From Archilochus colubris (Eukaryota; Chordata; Aves; Apodiformes; Trochilidae), in NCBI GenBank assembly GCA_023079485.1, contig CM041084.1, forward strand, positions 65,753,709 through 65,817,708: a DNA stretch of 64,000 nt, given 5' to 3'. The position numbers were made by a program, and so were the translations under genes. The first letter of the stretch is position 1; the number at the start of each line of letters is the position of its first letter. A model generated the notes under the pieces. That model was not told the DNA's origin. It searched no databases and worked only from the letters and a program-made list of their open reading frames with translations. Below are positions 26,301 through 38,075 of the stretch, piece after piece.

Positions 26301-29300
26301 GCTCTGCACCTTTCCCTTTCCTTCACTGATCTTGGTGTCTTTGCTCAGGCATTTCTCTCTCACTTCATCCTCTCCTCTGCAGGTCCTTTTTTTTAATATA
26401 TTTTTTCAGTTTTGTTTTCACTTCCTTGAATTCATGTTACTCACAGAGGCACATCCCGTATCTACTCAGCTTTGAGCACAGGCAGGGTAGGAATGGGAAC
26501 CAGGGCAGCTTCCAGCAGCTTCTCACAGGAGCCATCCCTGTGGCCCCCCCACTTAAAAAACACCACTGCACTAACCAAAGACAAATTCATAGAAAAGCTT
26601 CCAAAAAACATAGAAATCTCTAGTCTCTGAAGGGTAACTATAACCAAATTTTTTTTGTGTAGTAATTCCAGTGTCTCATACAAAAAATCTTCCATGATTT
26701 TGACTAGTTTTCCTGCGCTGTCTGGCTGTAATAATGAAATCCAGTTAGAAATCTGAATAAGGAAGCTACAATTCTTATTTAATGTGCTTGTTTGAAAAAA
26801 TTAATGTTTCTACACATACCTAAGCAGGTTAATCCATGCTCTGTCCATGCTGTTAACCCACAGTTCTTATACAGTTTTTTGACTTCTAAATGGGATGCCT
26901 ACCCTTTTTGGCAAGCTTGTCCAGCAAGCAGTTTTAAACCTCAGCTTCCCATAATATTCAGTCTTCTGCCTTTGCAATTAGCAACAGGGCATTTTTGTGT
27001 GCTTACAAGTGTAAAAGAATGAATTTTGATTATTTGAGCAACATTTGTTTACATTTCTTCTGTCTTTTACAGGAAACTCAGTATGCTGAATATAATGTTC
27101 TTCCAGACCAAGTTTTGCTCATAGTTTGCCAGTTAGGCAGAAAGGTCTTGTACTAGAATTAAAAATGCAGCGATGTCCCAGTAGCTCAGTTCTGCTTATC
27201 TTGGGTTCTGCATTGTCAGTGGCTTTCCTGAGGCATTTGAGAGTGCTCAGCTCTTTGTCTTTGCGTGGTGTGATATGAAGGCATTTAGGGCATAAATGAC
27301 CTCAAGAATATTGCTGACTGAAAGGGCATACTACTTCTATACTTCATACACCAGCATTGTGGTACTGTGGACAAAATATCTAAAAACAAATTAAAAAATC
27401 AGAGTATTGTTAGATCCATTGTAAACTATTGAGTCATCATAAGCAGCAACTGCTACTTATCTGAGCTGCTGTCTCCACTTGCTGGGAGGGATTCAGTAAT
27501 CTTAATGGATGAATTGGATTACAGAAAATTAGATTGCATTCTTAAAGATAGCGAGCAGTACTGTGGGGTAGCCAGAAGTGTGCTGTGGATGGGATGTGTT
27601 GAGCTGTCACTGTAGATACGGATTGTAAATTGGACTTTTTTCCATAGAACAAGCAAAAGGAAATCCATCAGTCCATTAATAATGCAACATCTCTTTCCCC
27701 TTTATAGCAAAAAATTGAATTTAAATTGCTTCAGTTGTTTCATGCATATTAGTGCATCAACCTGCAGATACACCTTAAATACCTGTCTTGAATTTTAGAC
27801 AGTGTTTCCTGAGGGATTGCAACATGAAGTTCATAGACTTACAAGCAACTTCCAAGGCTATGTCGGTCATTTAATACTGGATTGTTTACATGCAGTCAGT
27901 TTTAAGTAGTGATGCTGAGTATATGAAAGACAGTGATACAAATGTCAGCTAACAGACCTGAATTTCCTGGATCTAATAGAAATTCAAATACATTTTGGTA
28001 TTCGTATTTTCATTAATCTCTCCAGGACAGAAACCGTATTTGTGTTTAATACTGTGATCACTTAGGAAAGCCTGACTTTTAGGAATTTTAAAGCAGTTGG
28101 CTATTAGCCAGTAACATAATAATCTATGGGAAGCATAACCCATGAGGCAAGATTACCTAAATGTGCCTAGTGCACAAGAAAAAAAAATTGTACTGTGGTG
28201 TTTCTGAATTAGCTTGACTTACAAAACGAAATCAGAGTATCTATCTGTTTTGTGGGAGGAAAGTACATGTTCAAAAATGGAATTTTAAACTACTGCTAAT
28301 TTATCAGAGACTAAACCAGTTTTGTCAAATTCTGTTTGCTCAATTAACTGACTTTATAAAATTTAATGAACCAGAATAAATAATTATTCATGCTGTAGTG
28401 GCTTACCTGGTTTTAAAATTTTAAGATTTTTTAAATTGATAATTGATGCAGTATATTCAAAGAAGGTATTTATTCTTTGTACAACATTACCCCATCTTTG
28501 TGATATTAATCCATCCTGCATAACTGGACAAATATTTCTGAATAGAAACTAACCTACTTCTTGAAGATGCATAAAACTAGAAATTAGTGTACCATACTTT
28601 AATCCAGAAATCCAAAATTTAATTTTAAATTTGAATTCAAAATTCTACAGGGAAATAACTGTTGATTGTACCTTCAGGGATCAGGAACTTCCTATGTTAC
28701 AAAATCCTTATTCTGTAGCCCGCACTGATAAGCAGGGAGGGGGTGGAATGTGGAAGGATGATTTCTCAACTTCAGTGATATTACTTTTTATAATAATGCA
28801 TCTTGAATTTATGGTTAATCAAAATGAAAAATGCTGATGAGAGTTTTTTTGTTTTATTTTGGTTTTTTTCTTGTACACATCTCTTTTTTTCCTCCTACAA
28901 GTTTTGGTGTTTTTTCTTGATGTTGTGTTTGCTTGTGTATGTATGAAATTCCACGGAACTGCAGTTACATGTTTAAAGTAATTTGAGAGCTAGCTAACAT
29001 GAATGAAGCAGTAAGCAAGTCTGAAGAACAGAAGTTACATAGCCAGGGGCAGATGACCTTACAGAATTTTAACTATGCGGAGGTTAATATATTTCCCTGA
29101 TTTTGTCTAATAAAAGAAATCAAAGCAGACATGGGGGTGTTTAAATATTATAGAAGTACAGGAGTCCTGTCATGGAGAGGTTATCAAATTAATATTAAGG
29201 TAGCATAATGAAGTCAGACTTGTCAAATTCAAATGCAAGGTCAGATGTCCTAAAGTCTTGGCATTTTATTTTTGTGTTTGTTTTAATTTTGTGTGTGTGT

Positions 29301-29311
29301 TTTTTTATTAC

Positions 29312-29342
<31 letters not shown>

Positions 29343-32300
29343 TACACATACATATATACCTGTAACAGTAAAATTACAGAAACATAAAACCAGAAGTGTG
29401 GTTATGGCTAAATCTAATTTTCAAATTGTATAGTACATAGCCCCGTTTTCCTCACTCACAGTTAAAGCTTGTCTTAAAATGAAGAATTTTAACTGAGACT
29501 GAAAAATAATTTTGAGGGTGTTTTTCAAAATATTAGTTATGCTTAAGATGCTTACCTTTGTTTATGGGATGAGGGGAGAGTGTGACTTAGAGAGCTCTGA
29601 GGAGGAAGGAGTACATTTACTATCGTTGTTTTCAACCAGCAGAGTAATGTTTCTAAATCCAAGGAAAAGATGGGAAACTGTTTTCCTTCATTTCTGAGAA
29701 GAATATTAAAAAGATAAAGCTTGCTTATGCTGCGGTCAGAGTTAAAATAGATAATTTTCTTTCTTTGGAGGGAAGTAGGGGGCAGAAAGGTGCATAAATG
29801 ATGAATAAGAAAGATGTGGAGAAAAGGAAGGACAGGTAAAGATGCAGAGCTGATGGGCAATACCTGTGTTCTCAGAAGTGATAACACAAGAAATGAGTCA
29901 GTCAGCCTCATTTTCCAATAGAGTGTTACTTGATACAAAAAGCCATGAAAAAAGTCTTTTCATAGCAGAGTTTTGAAATATTTATCCACTGGACCTAAAC
30001 AGAAGCTTCCTACTACTCACCTGTGTAGCTTCTGGTATGGAATTGTTGAGAGAGGTGATAAAATGCTGAAGCAGTGCTCTCTTCATATGGACTAAGATAT
30101 TAGCATCTGAATTGACAGTATCAGTCATTAAGAATTGCTAGCAGTGATTTAAACATTAATAAGAGCATGTGTCAAATTATAACAGCTGTCGGGTTTGAAG
30201 TTTCCAGCATTAAGAATGAAACACCTTATTTGCCTCCCACATTTGCTATCCCTGAGTGTTTCCCTGGTTCTTTACACATTTGCAGTTACAGAACTTTGCT
30301 GACCAGCTGCCTTTGAGTCCTGGAGAACAGGAGAATGTGCTGCTGGAGGAGCAAGATGCTCTCCTTTTATTGTAGGACTGCATTTTCCACTTACCAAATA
30401 TTAAATGTATAACAGCTATGCTTCTGAGTCATGTGCTAACAATAATATATTTAAAAAAAATACACAGCTCTTGGATTTTTAATTTCAATAGCTTGAAGCC
30501 AAGAAAAGACAGATTTGAAAGTATTTCCGTGAAGTCAGCTTAATATGTAAAATAAATCACACTTTTATTTACAAAAAAATTAGTGGATGCAAGTGGGAAA
30601 ATTATGAAAATTATGTGCCAGCAGCAAGCTAGTTAGCAGCTAGCACTTCACTGTATTTGAATATTGTTGTATTATTGCTGTCAAAAAATTGTAATATTTT
30701 AGTTTTATTATATTGTCACTTCTTAGAATTTTTTCCTTTTAATGTTTTTCTCCTTTGCTGAGCTAGCATAAATTAAAGTTGGTGGGTTTTTTATGTGCAT
30801 GGTCTCTAGAGGAAGTTTTCTATTGTTTTTAACAGTTGCTTTAATATTTTGTCTTACAAAGTCAATACTACAGCAGTATAAGATCTTTTTACTTTTCAGG
30901 ATCTTAACGTGCACCTTGAAGATAAAGTGTACCTTGCAGGAAATGTTTTTACCTTAGCAGACATTTTGATGTATTATGGATTGCATCATGTCATGGTAAG
31001 TGTTATTTGCATTATTTTTATATTTACTATTATTATCGTTGTTTATCTAACAGCTGGTTTATTTTAGTAGAAGCTGACCTATGGAATTGATTGATGACAA
31101 TTACAGAACAATAATGGAGAGATTTCTGATAAGAACTTAAAACTTAATTTTAAGTTGTTCAGGGTTTTTTTTTTTTAATATTTAGCTTTAGATCTATCAA
31201 AAGAAGTGTATTATCTGTAGTGTCCAGAATGTTTTAGTTTCCTCTGTGTATTCTAACAATGATGATACCTATCCCTCTTGTTTCTGGATATGGGGACTCC
31301 ATCTCTTTAAGTCTTAAACATGACTGCTTACAGAACTACACGAGGAAATAGATAAATGAACCTGAGGATGGGACAGAACTGAAAGTATTAACCTTCTTGG
31401 TACTGGAGAAATGCTGCTGGTACTGTGAAAGATGCACACAAATTAAGTTCCTGAAGAATTAATGCATATAGAAGTAAATGATCCATCCTTCTCTGGAGTT
31501 GGAGGACAAAACCAAAGGACTATAAATTCTTGGTAGAGGATAAACTCTATTTTACATTAGAAAACTGGGGGGACAGAGTGGTGGTATAATCAGAAAAAGA
31601 CTCCTCTGGCAAATGCATGTGTGTCAGGGAATCTATGAATTTTATCTACTGAGTGGACGGTTACTTCATACAGTTAAAAGCAGGGGTCTGGGTTGCAAGA
31701 ATGCAGCACCTCAAAGTGGAGGCTGCTGTGGGCAGGTGAGGGAGGAAGATCATGTGATTAGATAATACAAAAAGTAAAAAAAATGAGTGGGATCTGGTGT
31801 ATATGTATCTTGGCTGCCTAGGAGCAATAGTTCAAATGAGAGAGTGTCAAGCAGAGGAGAGAGAAGGCAAGCTTCATTTTGGAAGGTTTTTGGAAACATG
31901 TTAGAGTAAGTCATTTAGAATTAATTCTGTTGAATCGTGTTTGCCTTGTAAAATATCTTAAGTAGGAGGACAGATGAGTTCATTAGTGTGTCAGAATAGG
32001 TTACCTTTCACCTATGATATGTAGACATAGAAAAAATGTTTAAGTATTTTCTAAAAATTATGATTTTGTATGCTTTAAGCGTGAGTTCAAATGAGACATT
32101 TCTAATAAAACTTAGGCAGGGGAAAATCAAGCGTATTTTAAATTTAGTTTGCTCTAGAGTAGACCACCTAATCAAGAAGAGAAGATACAAGTTATTGCTT
32201 TGGGAAATAGAACAGATGGTAAAAACAAATGACTTGGTGCTCTTGGGTGCCTGCAACCATCCAGACACTACTTGGGACAAGTTTGTAGTATGGCATCTGT

Positions 32301-35300
32301 TTCTGAAATGTTTGATTTCATGGAAGTTAATTTTCTGAATTGGAAAAGTATAAAGGGCAAATAATGGAGTATCTATCTGTCCTAAATAGAGGAAAATGTA
32401 GAAGCTGCAACCTAGAAATGACAGGTATTTTTAAGGTTTAGGAATAGGTTAATATTAGTACTTAACTACAGAGTTAGGATCTTGGACTGTAGAGTCCTGG
32501 AAATATTTTTATCATTTATTTATTTTAAATTTTTCCTGTAATGAGTGTATGTCTGGAGCTTCTTTTCTGCCTGGAGCTTTAAGTAGAAATGGGAGGCCCA
32601 TGGGTGGGGGAGACCCACAGGTCTTGCTGTCCATCAAACTGTCTGGAAAATTGATCTGAAGATGTGACTGATAATGACCTTTGATTTTTCTGCTTTTGAT
32701 AGACTAACAATTACACAAATAACACAATCATTAGTAGTAGAATACTGTAAGTATTGGTGACATACTGTAATTGTCCCAAATGAGTCAAGTATTAATAAAA
32801 CTTGAAAAAACTTCTTATATGCTTTGGAAGCATATGAGGTTTTTAAGATAACCCAGTCTTATTGCCGACTTCTTCACTTGTGGTTTCATCTTCCTTTCTT
32901 AGTCTTTCTGAATATAGATCATACATGCTGTTTATTCTTATCCTACTCCCACCTTCATTTTGCCCTTCTCATTATCCACCAAAGAAGTTGGGTTATTGGA
33001 ACCTGATTCTTTGATGTCCAGGATCATCCCTTTGAATTTAATGAATTTGTCTACTGAACAGCAACAACTGTTAGTTTTGCAATTGTGTGCTTGTCTTTCA
33101 TTGTCCTCCTTTTTAATAAGCACAATAGTATTAGAGGATTAAAAAACTATATTTAGGGCTGTTTTAGGAATTAGGTTTTTTTAATGAATGGGAGTCGGAT
33201 TCTCAGGTAGTGTTTCAAGCTTTTTGCAAGCTGTGTCTATTTTGACATTATTAAATAGAAGGATATTGCATCCATAATTGTATACATTGTATACATTGTT
33301 GTTTTGTGTCATAGTATAGGTCACAGACACTCAAAACTTGTAATGCTTGATACTGACTGTCTAAATTAGATTTTCCAGTCAGTGTAATTCACATTGTCAT
33401 ATGTAATTCCATGTCTCCGTGTATCTAGTATTTATATTGCTGTCTTTAAACACTTTGATTACTTTAATCGAGTTTATCAACATATGTATTAACAATAAAG
33501 TTCTACTAAGTTAAAGCATAGATTGCAGCTAATATATGAATTTGCAAGCATTCCTTGAGGGATGGTACAGGCAGTCAGTAAGCATTAAATTCCCCCTGTG
33601 GAAATGAACCTTTCTTCATATTTTATTTTTAAAGTTTAAAATAGCTTCTCTCTGTTTTAATTCTGAAGTATTTTCAAATAGCACAACTTCAGTTCTAATT
33701 AAGAGAAATAATCAATACCATGGTTGATATGGTTCTTTACTTCAAAAATTTTGCCAGAACCAAAGCAGTCTCAGATATCTGTGTCTGATTTGAAAATTTC
33801 TTTAATAAGGCCTAGAAGGGGTAAAATTTATATCTGTAAAGGGAGCAGTCAAAATTTGGGGGTCAAATCAAGGAGTTGTTCTCTTTGAGTCAGAACTACT
33901 AATACAGATCTGTAATGAGAGTGTGTTAACTATTTTTAATACTTGCTGATATTGCTGCTTATCTTAATACTGGGGTAATAAAGCTTTCTTTGAAAGAATG
34001 ATGCAAGAATGCATCAGAATGCTTTCTTAAATTGAATTACAAAAACTAGTCTTACTTTAAAGAAAATATTTAAATGTAAGCATATTCTTATTATATTATT
34101 GCATATTAACAGCAAAAAATTAGTCATGTATTTCATGAAATAAACTGTTTGGCTGGTTTTGATTTTGCTCTCCCTCATATCTAAAAGCTCATATTTAAAA
34201 GTCTGAAAGTATCTTTTTCTCTATGTTGACGAAATTCAGGCATAGGCAGGAATTTCCATATACAGGGTGTGGGAATAGGAGTTTCATGCCTGCATCCCCA
34301 ATGCTACTGAAAGCAAATATAATTAAAGCTTGTGTATTTATAGCCCTTCTAGAAATTCTTCTAGTGTCTTTGTATGATGACCACCTTAGTTATCCTTTCT
34401 GATGGAAGAATAAGGCTTTTTTTTTTCTTCGTGACATAAAAAAAAGCCTATCAAATTGAGTGTCTGCTTCTTTGCTATTAAAATAATTGCTTTAATAGCA
34501 AATAATTATTTTAACAGCAGAACAGCAGCCTTTCTTAACTTGGGGGAATTATCTAATTTAATGAGGAAGAACAGAAAATACCCATCTAACAAAATGTTGT
34601 AAAAAATGCCATGGAAGTGATCTCTAAACAATTAACCTAAGAGTTATGTTCTGAGTAAAAAGTAGAGCATGCCACAAAGTGCTTTTTAATATGTTTCACT
34701 GATAGAGTACATTATGTAAATAAGTAAAAAAATCTTGCTTGTTGTGCCTAGAGTACAAAAAGGGTTTTTATTAGACTAGCTGTCTTGTTTTGCCCTTCAA
34801 ATGTTTTTTTTCACTGTGCTAATAGAATGGAGGAGTAGTTTTCCATATTTTTTTGATATACATCAGAGAAGTGAGAAGATTGAGAATTACCAGTATGGCA
34901 TTATGAAGAAGAAATACTGTATCTGCTTCAAAATTGAAATTTAATTCAGCTCTGTCATAAGCAGATGCTTACCCATTGAAGACTTTGAAAAAGGGTATTG
35001 CAATTATAACTTTAAGTGTGCAAAACTCATAGAATTTAAAGTGTCTGGTTTTAGTATCTACTTATACTTTTCTTTACTACCACTAATTTTCTAAGGCCAG
35101 GTACATGCTGCTTTTTTCATGCTCTGTGATGCTTTGTAAATGGTTCTACAGCTTCATACCATCAGCTTCCAATGACTGTTAATTATAATAAACTGCAATT
35201 GATCAAAACCCCTGAATGGCACTGCGTGAGGCTTTTTGTCCTGCATATACTGTATTTGCAGAAGTTCAGGCAATCTTTGAAGCACCCAGTGTTATATTTT

Positions 35301-37549
35301 AATAGTTTCCACTTTTTGTTCTAACGCCTTTAAGAACTCAGGACTTTCTCTCCTCTCTGTGTTACTCTTTTCTACATGGTTACTGCTGATTAACTCTTTG
35401 TTTCAAGCTCAGCAAAAATATGTGGATGTATTTTAATTGATTTGTTAGTGGACTTCTATCAGACTATGCAGCTACAGGAATAATGTTTAGAATTTCATGC
35501 CAGCAGCAAGAGAAGGAGATTTTCTCATACTGTCTGAACTGGGGTTCATAACAGTTCAAACTTGCAGAATTTGTCAGGACCATACATGTGCAGTGCTATG
35601 CTTGTATTCTGGCAGGTGAGTCCTGTAGGAAGAAGAGCTGTTTGGGTTTAGAAGCAGCTTCAAGATCTCTGCTTTTCAGTTGTTGCAGTTACTGTGCTCT
35701 TCAATTGCTGTTAGTAGAACTTTAACGCTATGTGGCGCTGGTTTAGAATTCCTTCCTGCAACTCCTTGAAGTTCTTTTCCTTGATATTTCTCCAGTGGTT
35801 CATCTCCTAGTATATTCCTTTATTTTTGTTTTACCTCTGCATGTTTAAAGCTTTCTAATTCTAAGCCAAGTTTCTGGGCTATGTGAGAGACCAGTAGGGG
35901 GAAGCAGCAAATGTCATAGGCAGCTCTTGAAGGGTTGATTTGTCACAAGGTGAAATTAATATGAAACTTAGCTTTGAACACCAGCTTTTTAGCTCATAGA
36001 GCTGAGTAAATGAGCATTGTATAACTTTTAAAATTTGCAGTGAGCTTGTATTATCCCTGAAATCTGTTTTTTGTAGAACAAGGCATAAGCAATATGCCAT
36101 CTATTTAGCTTTTGAGGAGGGGTTTAACCTTGATTAGCTTTAGATGTTCAAACATGAAAAATATTAGGCTTGTCTAGCTAACTGTGGTCTGCTGGTGTGT
36201 CGTTCATGGCTAACTTAACTGACTGAAAATGAAGTTATGTGAATCCCACACTGGTTTAAGCATTGGCAGGATAAGATAGGGTAGCTGATGTGAAGATAAT
36301 ATTTTGTCCTAATTCTGGTTTTGTAGTCTGTTTTGAGGACTATCCCATTTGTGATTCAGTTGTAGTAGGTTAATGTGAGGAAAAAGGTTATCATCTAAAC
36401 TGATAAGCTAACTTCATTACAGAGGAATGAGTAGACCTAAAATTGCTAATCAAGGAGCACTAATACAAGTGATACAGGATGGGAATAATTCTCCCACAGC
36501 TGGTTTTGAAACAGTGGAATTAATATAAGACTTTGTAGAGAAGCTTTGATAATGTTGCTGACTTGAACTTAAAAGACTCTGTATAGTTAAGATCTGTAAT
36601 TGTAGATTACCTTATCTGAGCCATTCCTCAGATAAAAGTAAAGGTAGGCTTGAAGCTCTTCATTACTCTATGCCACTGTTTCTGTGGGAAGGAGCTGTTG
36701 CAGTAGCTATGCCATAGCTGGAGGCTTCTTCCCGACAGTGTACCTGTGTTAAAATAAGTGTAAGTGCTGCTGACTTGAACTGGTAATGAACAGGACCTCA
36801 AACTCTAGAACTAAAGGTTGATATTTGAAATAAGTTTTGAAAGTATGCACGGGGTTTCATTTTTATTTAATGTAGGAATTTGAATCATGCCATCTCTGTC
36901 TTAATAATGTGAGCTAGCACATCCAGTTAAATTTTAGGCTATGCTGTTTCTCAGTAACTGTTACAGCTCTACTGCTTAAAATTGAAAACTTTGTTTTTCT
37001 ATCCAGTCTGAAATTGCCTAGTAAAAACTTACTGCTGTACTTGTTATACACCTTGAAACATGACATTTTCATTTCGCTTGTGAGGCAAGACCTCCTGGTA
37101 GATGAATGTGAAAAACTTGGGCATATTGTGGAACTCTTTCACATCCCTTCCAGCAAGTTAAGTTCCTTTTTCCCCTGCTCTGTCATCCAAATGTCTGTTC
37201 ATCCAAGTAAATTAAAAGTAAATGAAGAATTTGGGATGTGAATGTTAATATGTGCAATTAAGATATAATATAGATGGACTGCAACAACTTGTTATGTGAA
37301 CTGAAATCAGCTGTAAAACTATTGAATTCTATTTTACTTTACCAAATCTTATGATGCTAATGATACAGTACTTTATATTATAGGTGCCTTGTGTTTCTTC
37401 CCATGCAGGTAGACCTCACAGTGCAAGAAAAGGAGAAATACCTTAATGTGTCTCGTTGGTTCAACCACATTCAACATTATCCAGGTGTCCGACAACATCT
37501 GTCTAATGTAATCTTTATCAAGAACAGATTGTACACTAATGCTCATTAA
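20204..37549 (+). CDS. EEF1E1: EEF1E1 (AIMP3/p18), four coding exons, 181 residues
   Basis: Non-catalytic scaffold of the cytoplasmic multi-aminoacyl-tRNA-synthetase complex that binds methionyl-tRNA synthetase; it also moves to the nucleus and supports ATM/p53 signalling after DNA damage (known for the family). Coding exons: 20204-20311, 22244-22444, 30900-30995 and 37409-37549, all joined in phase 0 with GT-AG introns. The translation matches the vertebrate family throughout: [10 protein letters not shown] and [10 protein letters not shown] in exon 1; [12 protein letters not shown] and [17 protein letters not shown] in exon 2; LEDKVYLAG and the GST C-terminal-type motif FTLADIL in exon 3; [12 protein letters not shown] and [10 protein letters not shown] in exon 4. 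The fold is GST-like. It is seven residues longer than human (174), all in a Gly/Ala/Pro-rich N-terminus. The ATG at 20204 aligns with the family start and sits in a strong context (AAGATGG). Confidence 0.97.
21686..22040 (-). mobile_element. CR1 LINE 3' end, minus strand, in EEF1E1 intron 1
   Basis: The antisense CR1 tail AGAATCATAGAATTGG is followed by the antisense 3' region through GAGGTCTCCCCTGAGCC. A 9-bp direct repeat CTTTAGTAT lies at 21669-21677 and 22038-22046, a possible target-site duplication. Confidence 0.94.
22041..22140 (+). repeat. AT-rich local tandem repeat next to CR1
   Basis: Imperfect duplication of a TTTACTTCTAAAATTTACTT block with TAGAATTT units between. The TTCTAAAAT and ATTTTAGAA segments are also mutually inverted. 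Confidence 0.75.
22244..22444 (+). CDS. EEF1E1: EEF1E1 coding exon 2
   Basis: Sixty-seven codons, acceptor TTTTAG, donor GTAAGG. Encodes the end of the N-terminal domain and the linker into the C-terminal helical domain. Confidence 0.97.
25595..26583 (+). mobile_element. Solo LTR of an avian endogenous retrovirus
   Basis: About 990 bp, starting TGTCATGGTTTAGGCCCAGC and ending near CACTAACCAAAGACA, with TG...CA termini, in EEF1E1 intron 2. It is GC-richer than the flanking intron and matches by recall a common avian LTR pattern (central TGATCTTGGTGTCT, then TCCAGCAGCTTCTCACAGGA near the 3' end). No retroviral gene lies beside it, so it looks like a recombination product. No clear target duplication was found at these ends. 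Class (ERVK or ERVL) cannot be settled by eye. Confidence 0.75.
29311..29358 (+). repeat. (TA)n(CA)n microsatellite
   Basis: Alternating TA passing into CACACA and CATACA; a (GT)5 run lies just upstream. Confidence 0.95.
30900..30995 (+). CDS. EEF1E1: EEF1E1 coding exon 3
   Basis: Thirty-two codons, acceptor TTTTCAG, donor GTAAGT. Carries the FTLADIL helix motif of GST-type C-terminal domains. Confidence 0.97.
32147..32280 (+). mobile_element. Degenerate CR1 ORF2 endonuclease fragment
   Basis: Conceptual translation [19 protein letters not shown] followed by [16 protein letters not shown] follows the CR1 endonuclease pattern in which a Leu-Val-Leu strand leads to G-D-F-N-x-P-D-I-x-W; here the catalytic Asp-Phe-Asn reads Ala-Cys-Asn. 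Borders are uncertain. An old fossil piece. Confidence 0.6.
34413..34514. repeat. Cluster of three perfect inverted repeats
   Basis: AGGCTTTTTTTT (34413-34424) pairs with 34438-34449; TTTGCTATTAAA (34471-34482) pairs with TTTAATAGCAAA (34491-34502); TTAAAATAATT (34478-34488) pairs with AATTATTTTAA (34504-34514). The last two are interleaved, so only one of them can form a hairpin at a time. Confidence 0.85.
37409..37549 (+). CDS. EEF1E1: EEF1E1 coding exon 4 with stop
   Basis: Forty-six codons plus TAA, acceptor CCATGCAG. Encodes the last helices of the C-terminal domain and the conserved C-terminus. Confidence 0.97.
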   Translation, partial: VDLTVQEKEKYLNVSRWFNHIQHYPGVRQHLSNVIFIKNRLYTNAH

Positions 37550-38075
37550 GGAAAAGCTTAATGTCATATTGGAAATGTGTTTGGGAGTTCAGAAGTTATA
37601 ATGTCCAAAACCACTACCTTGCAAATACTGGTTTGTAATCCTCTATATGTGAACCAAAACTGTTGATGCCTCAAGTAATACAATTGCATTGAATCGCTGG
37701 TGTTCATTCAAGAATCTGAACTAGTTAAAGAATTGTATCATGTATCTCATTAAATGCAGCAATGGTAGAAAGATGATAATTGAGTTTTAATTACTATTTT
37801 TTAAAAAAGGAAAGTTCTTTCAATTAAACATTCAACTGTATTTACATAGTTTCTGTCGGAAGGAATTATTTACTTTCCTTCAATTATTCACTCCTTGTGC
37901 TATTTATTGAATTTTGCTTATGTCCCTCTTTCTTTTTATTTTATTTCCATGGATGTTTACACTAGTTTTGTAAAAGTTAAGAGCTATATTGTGTGCCAAG
38001 GATGTGAAAAAGGGAACATGCAAATGTTACAAAATATTTATGTGACTGAATAAATTATTTTAAAACTGTAGTCTT
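37550..38075 (+). other. EEF1E1 3' UTR
   Basis: Runs from the stop to a canonical AATAAA at 38049-38054; cleavage is expected 15-25 bases later. A longer alternative UTR cannot be excluded. Confidence 0.7.
38049..38054 (+). terminator. Polyadenylation signal of EEF1E1
   Basis: AATAAA about 500 bases after the stop, the first canonical hexamer downstream, followed by T-rich sequence. Confidence 0.75.

Larger units (their letters stand above)
22445..30899 (+). other. EEF1E1 intron 2
   Basis: 8,455 bp. Contains a solo LTR (25595-26583) and a (TA)n(CA)n microsatellite (29311-29358). Otherwise AT-rich unique-looking sequence with no recognised exon. Confidence 0.9.
30996..37408 (+). other. EEF1E1 intron 3
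   Basis: 6,413 bp, AT-rich. Contains a small CR1 endonuclease-region remnant (32147-32280) and a cluster of perfect inverted repeats (34413-34514). No other exon recognised. Confidence 0.9.

Noticed and set aside
25535..26475. Frames of 153 and 196 codons
   Set aside because: They lie in the solo LTR, are Cys/Ser/Pro-rich by composition and have no retroviral or host domain.
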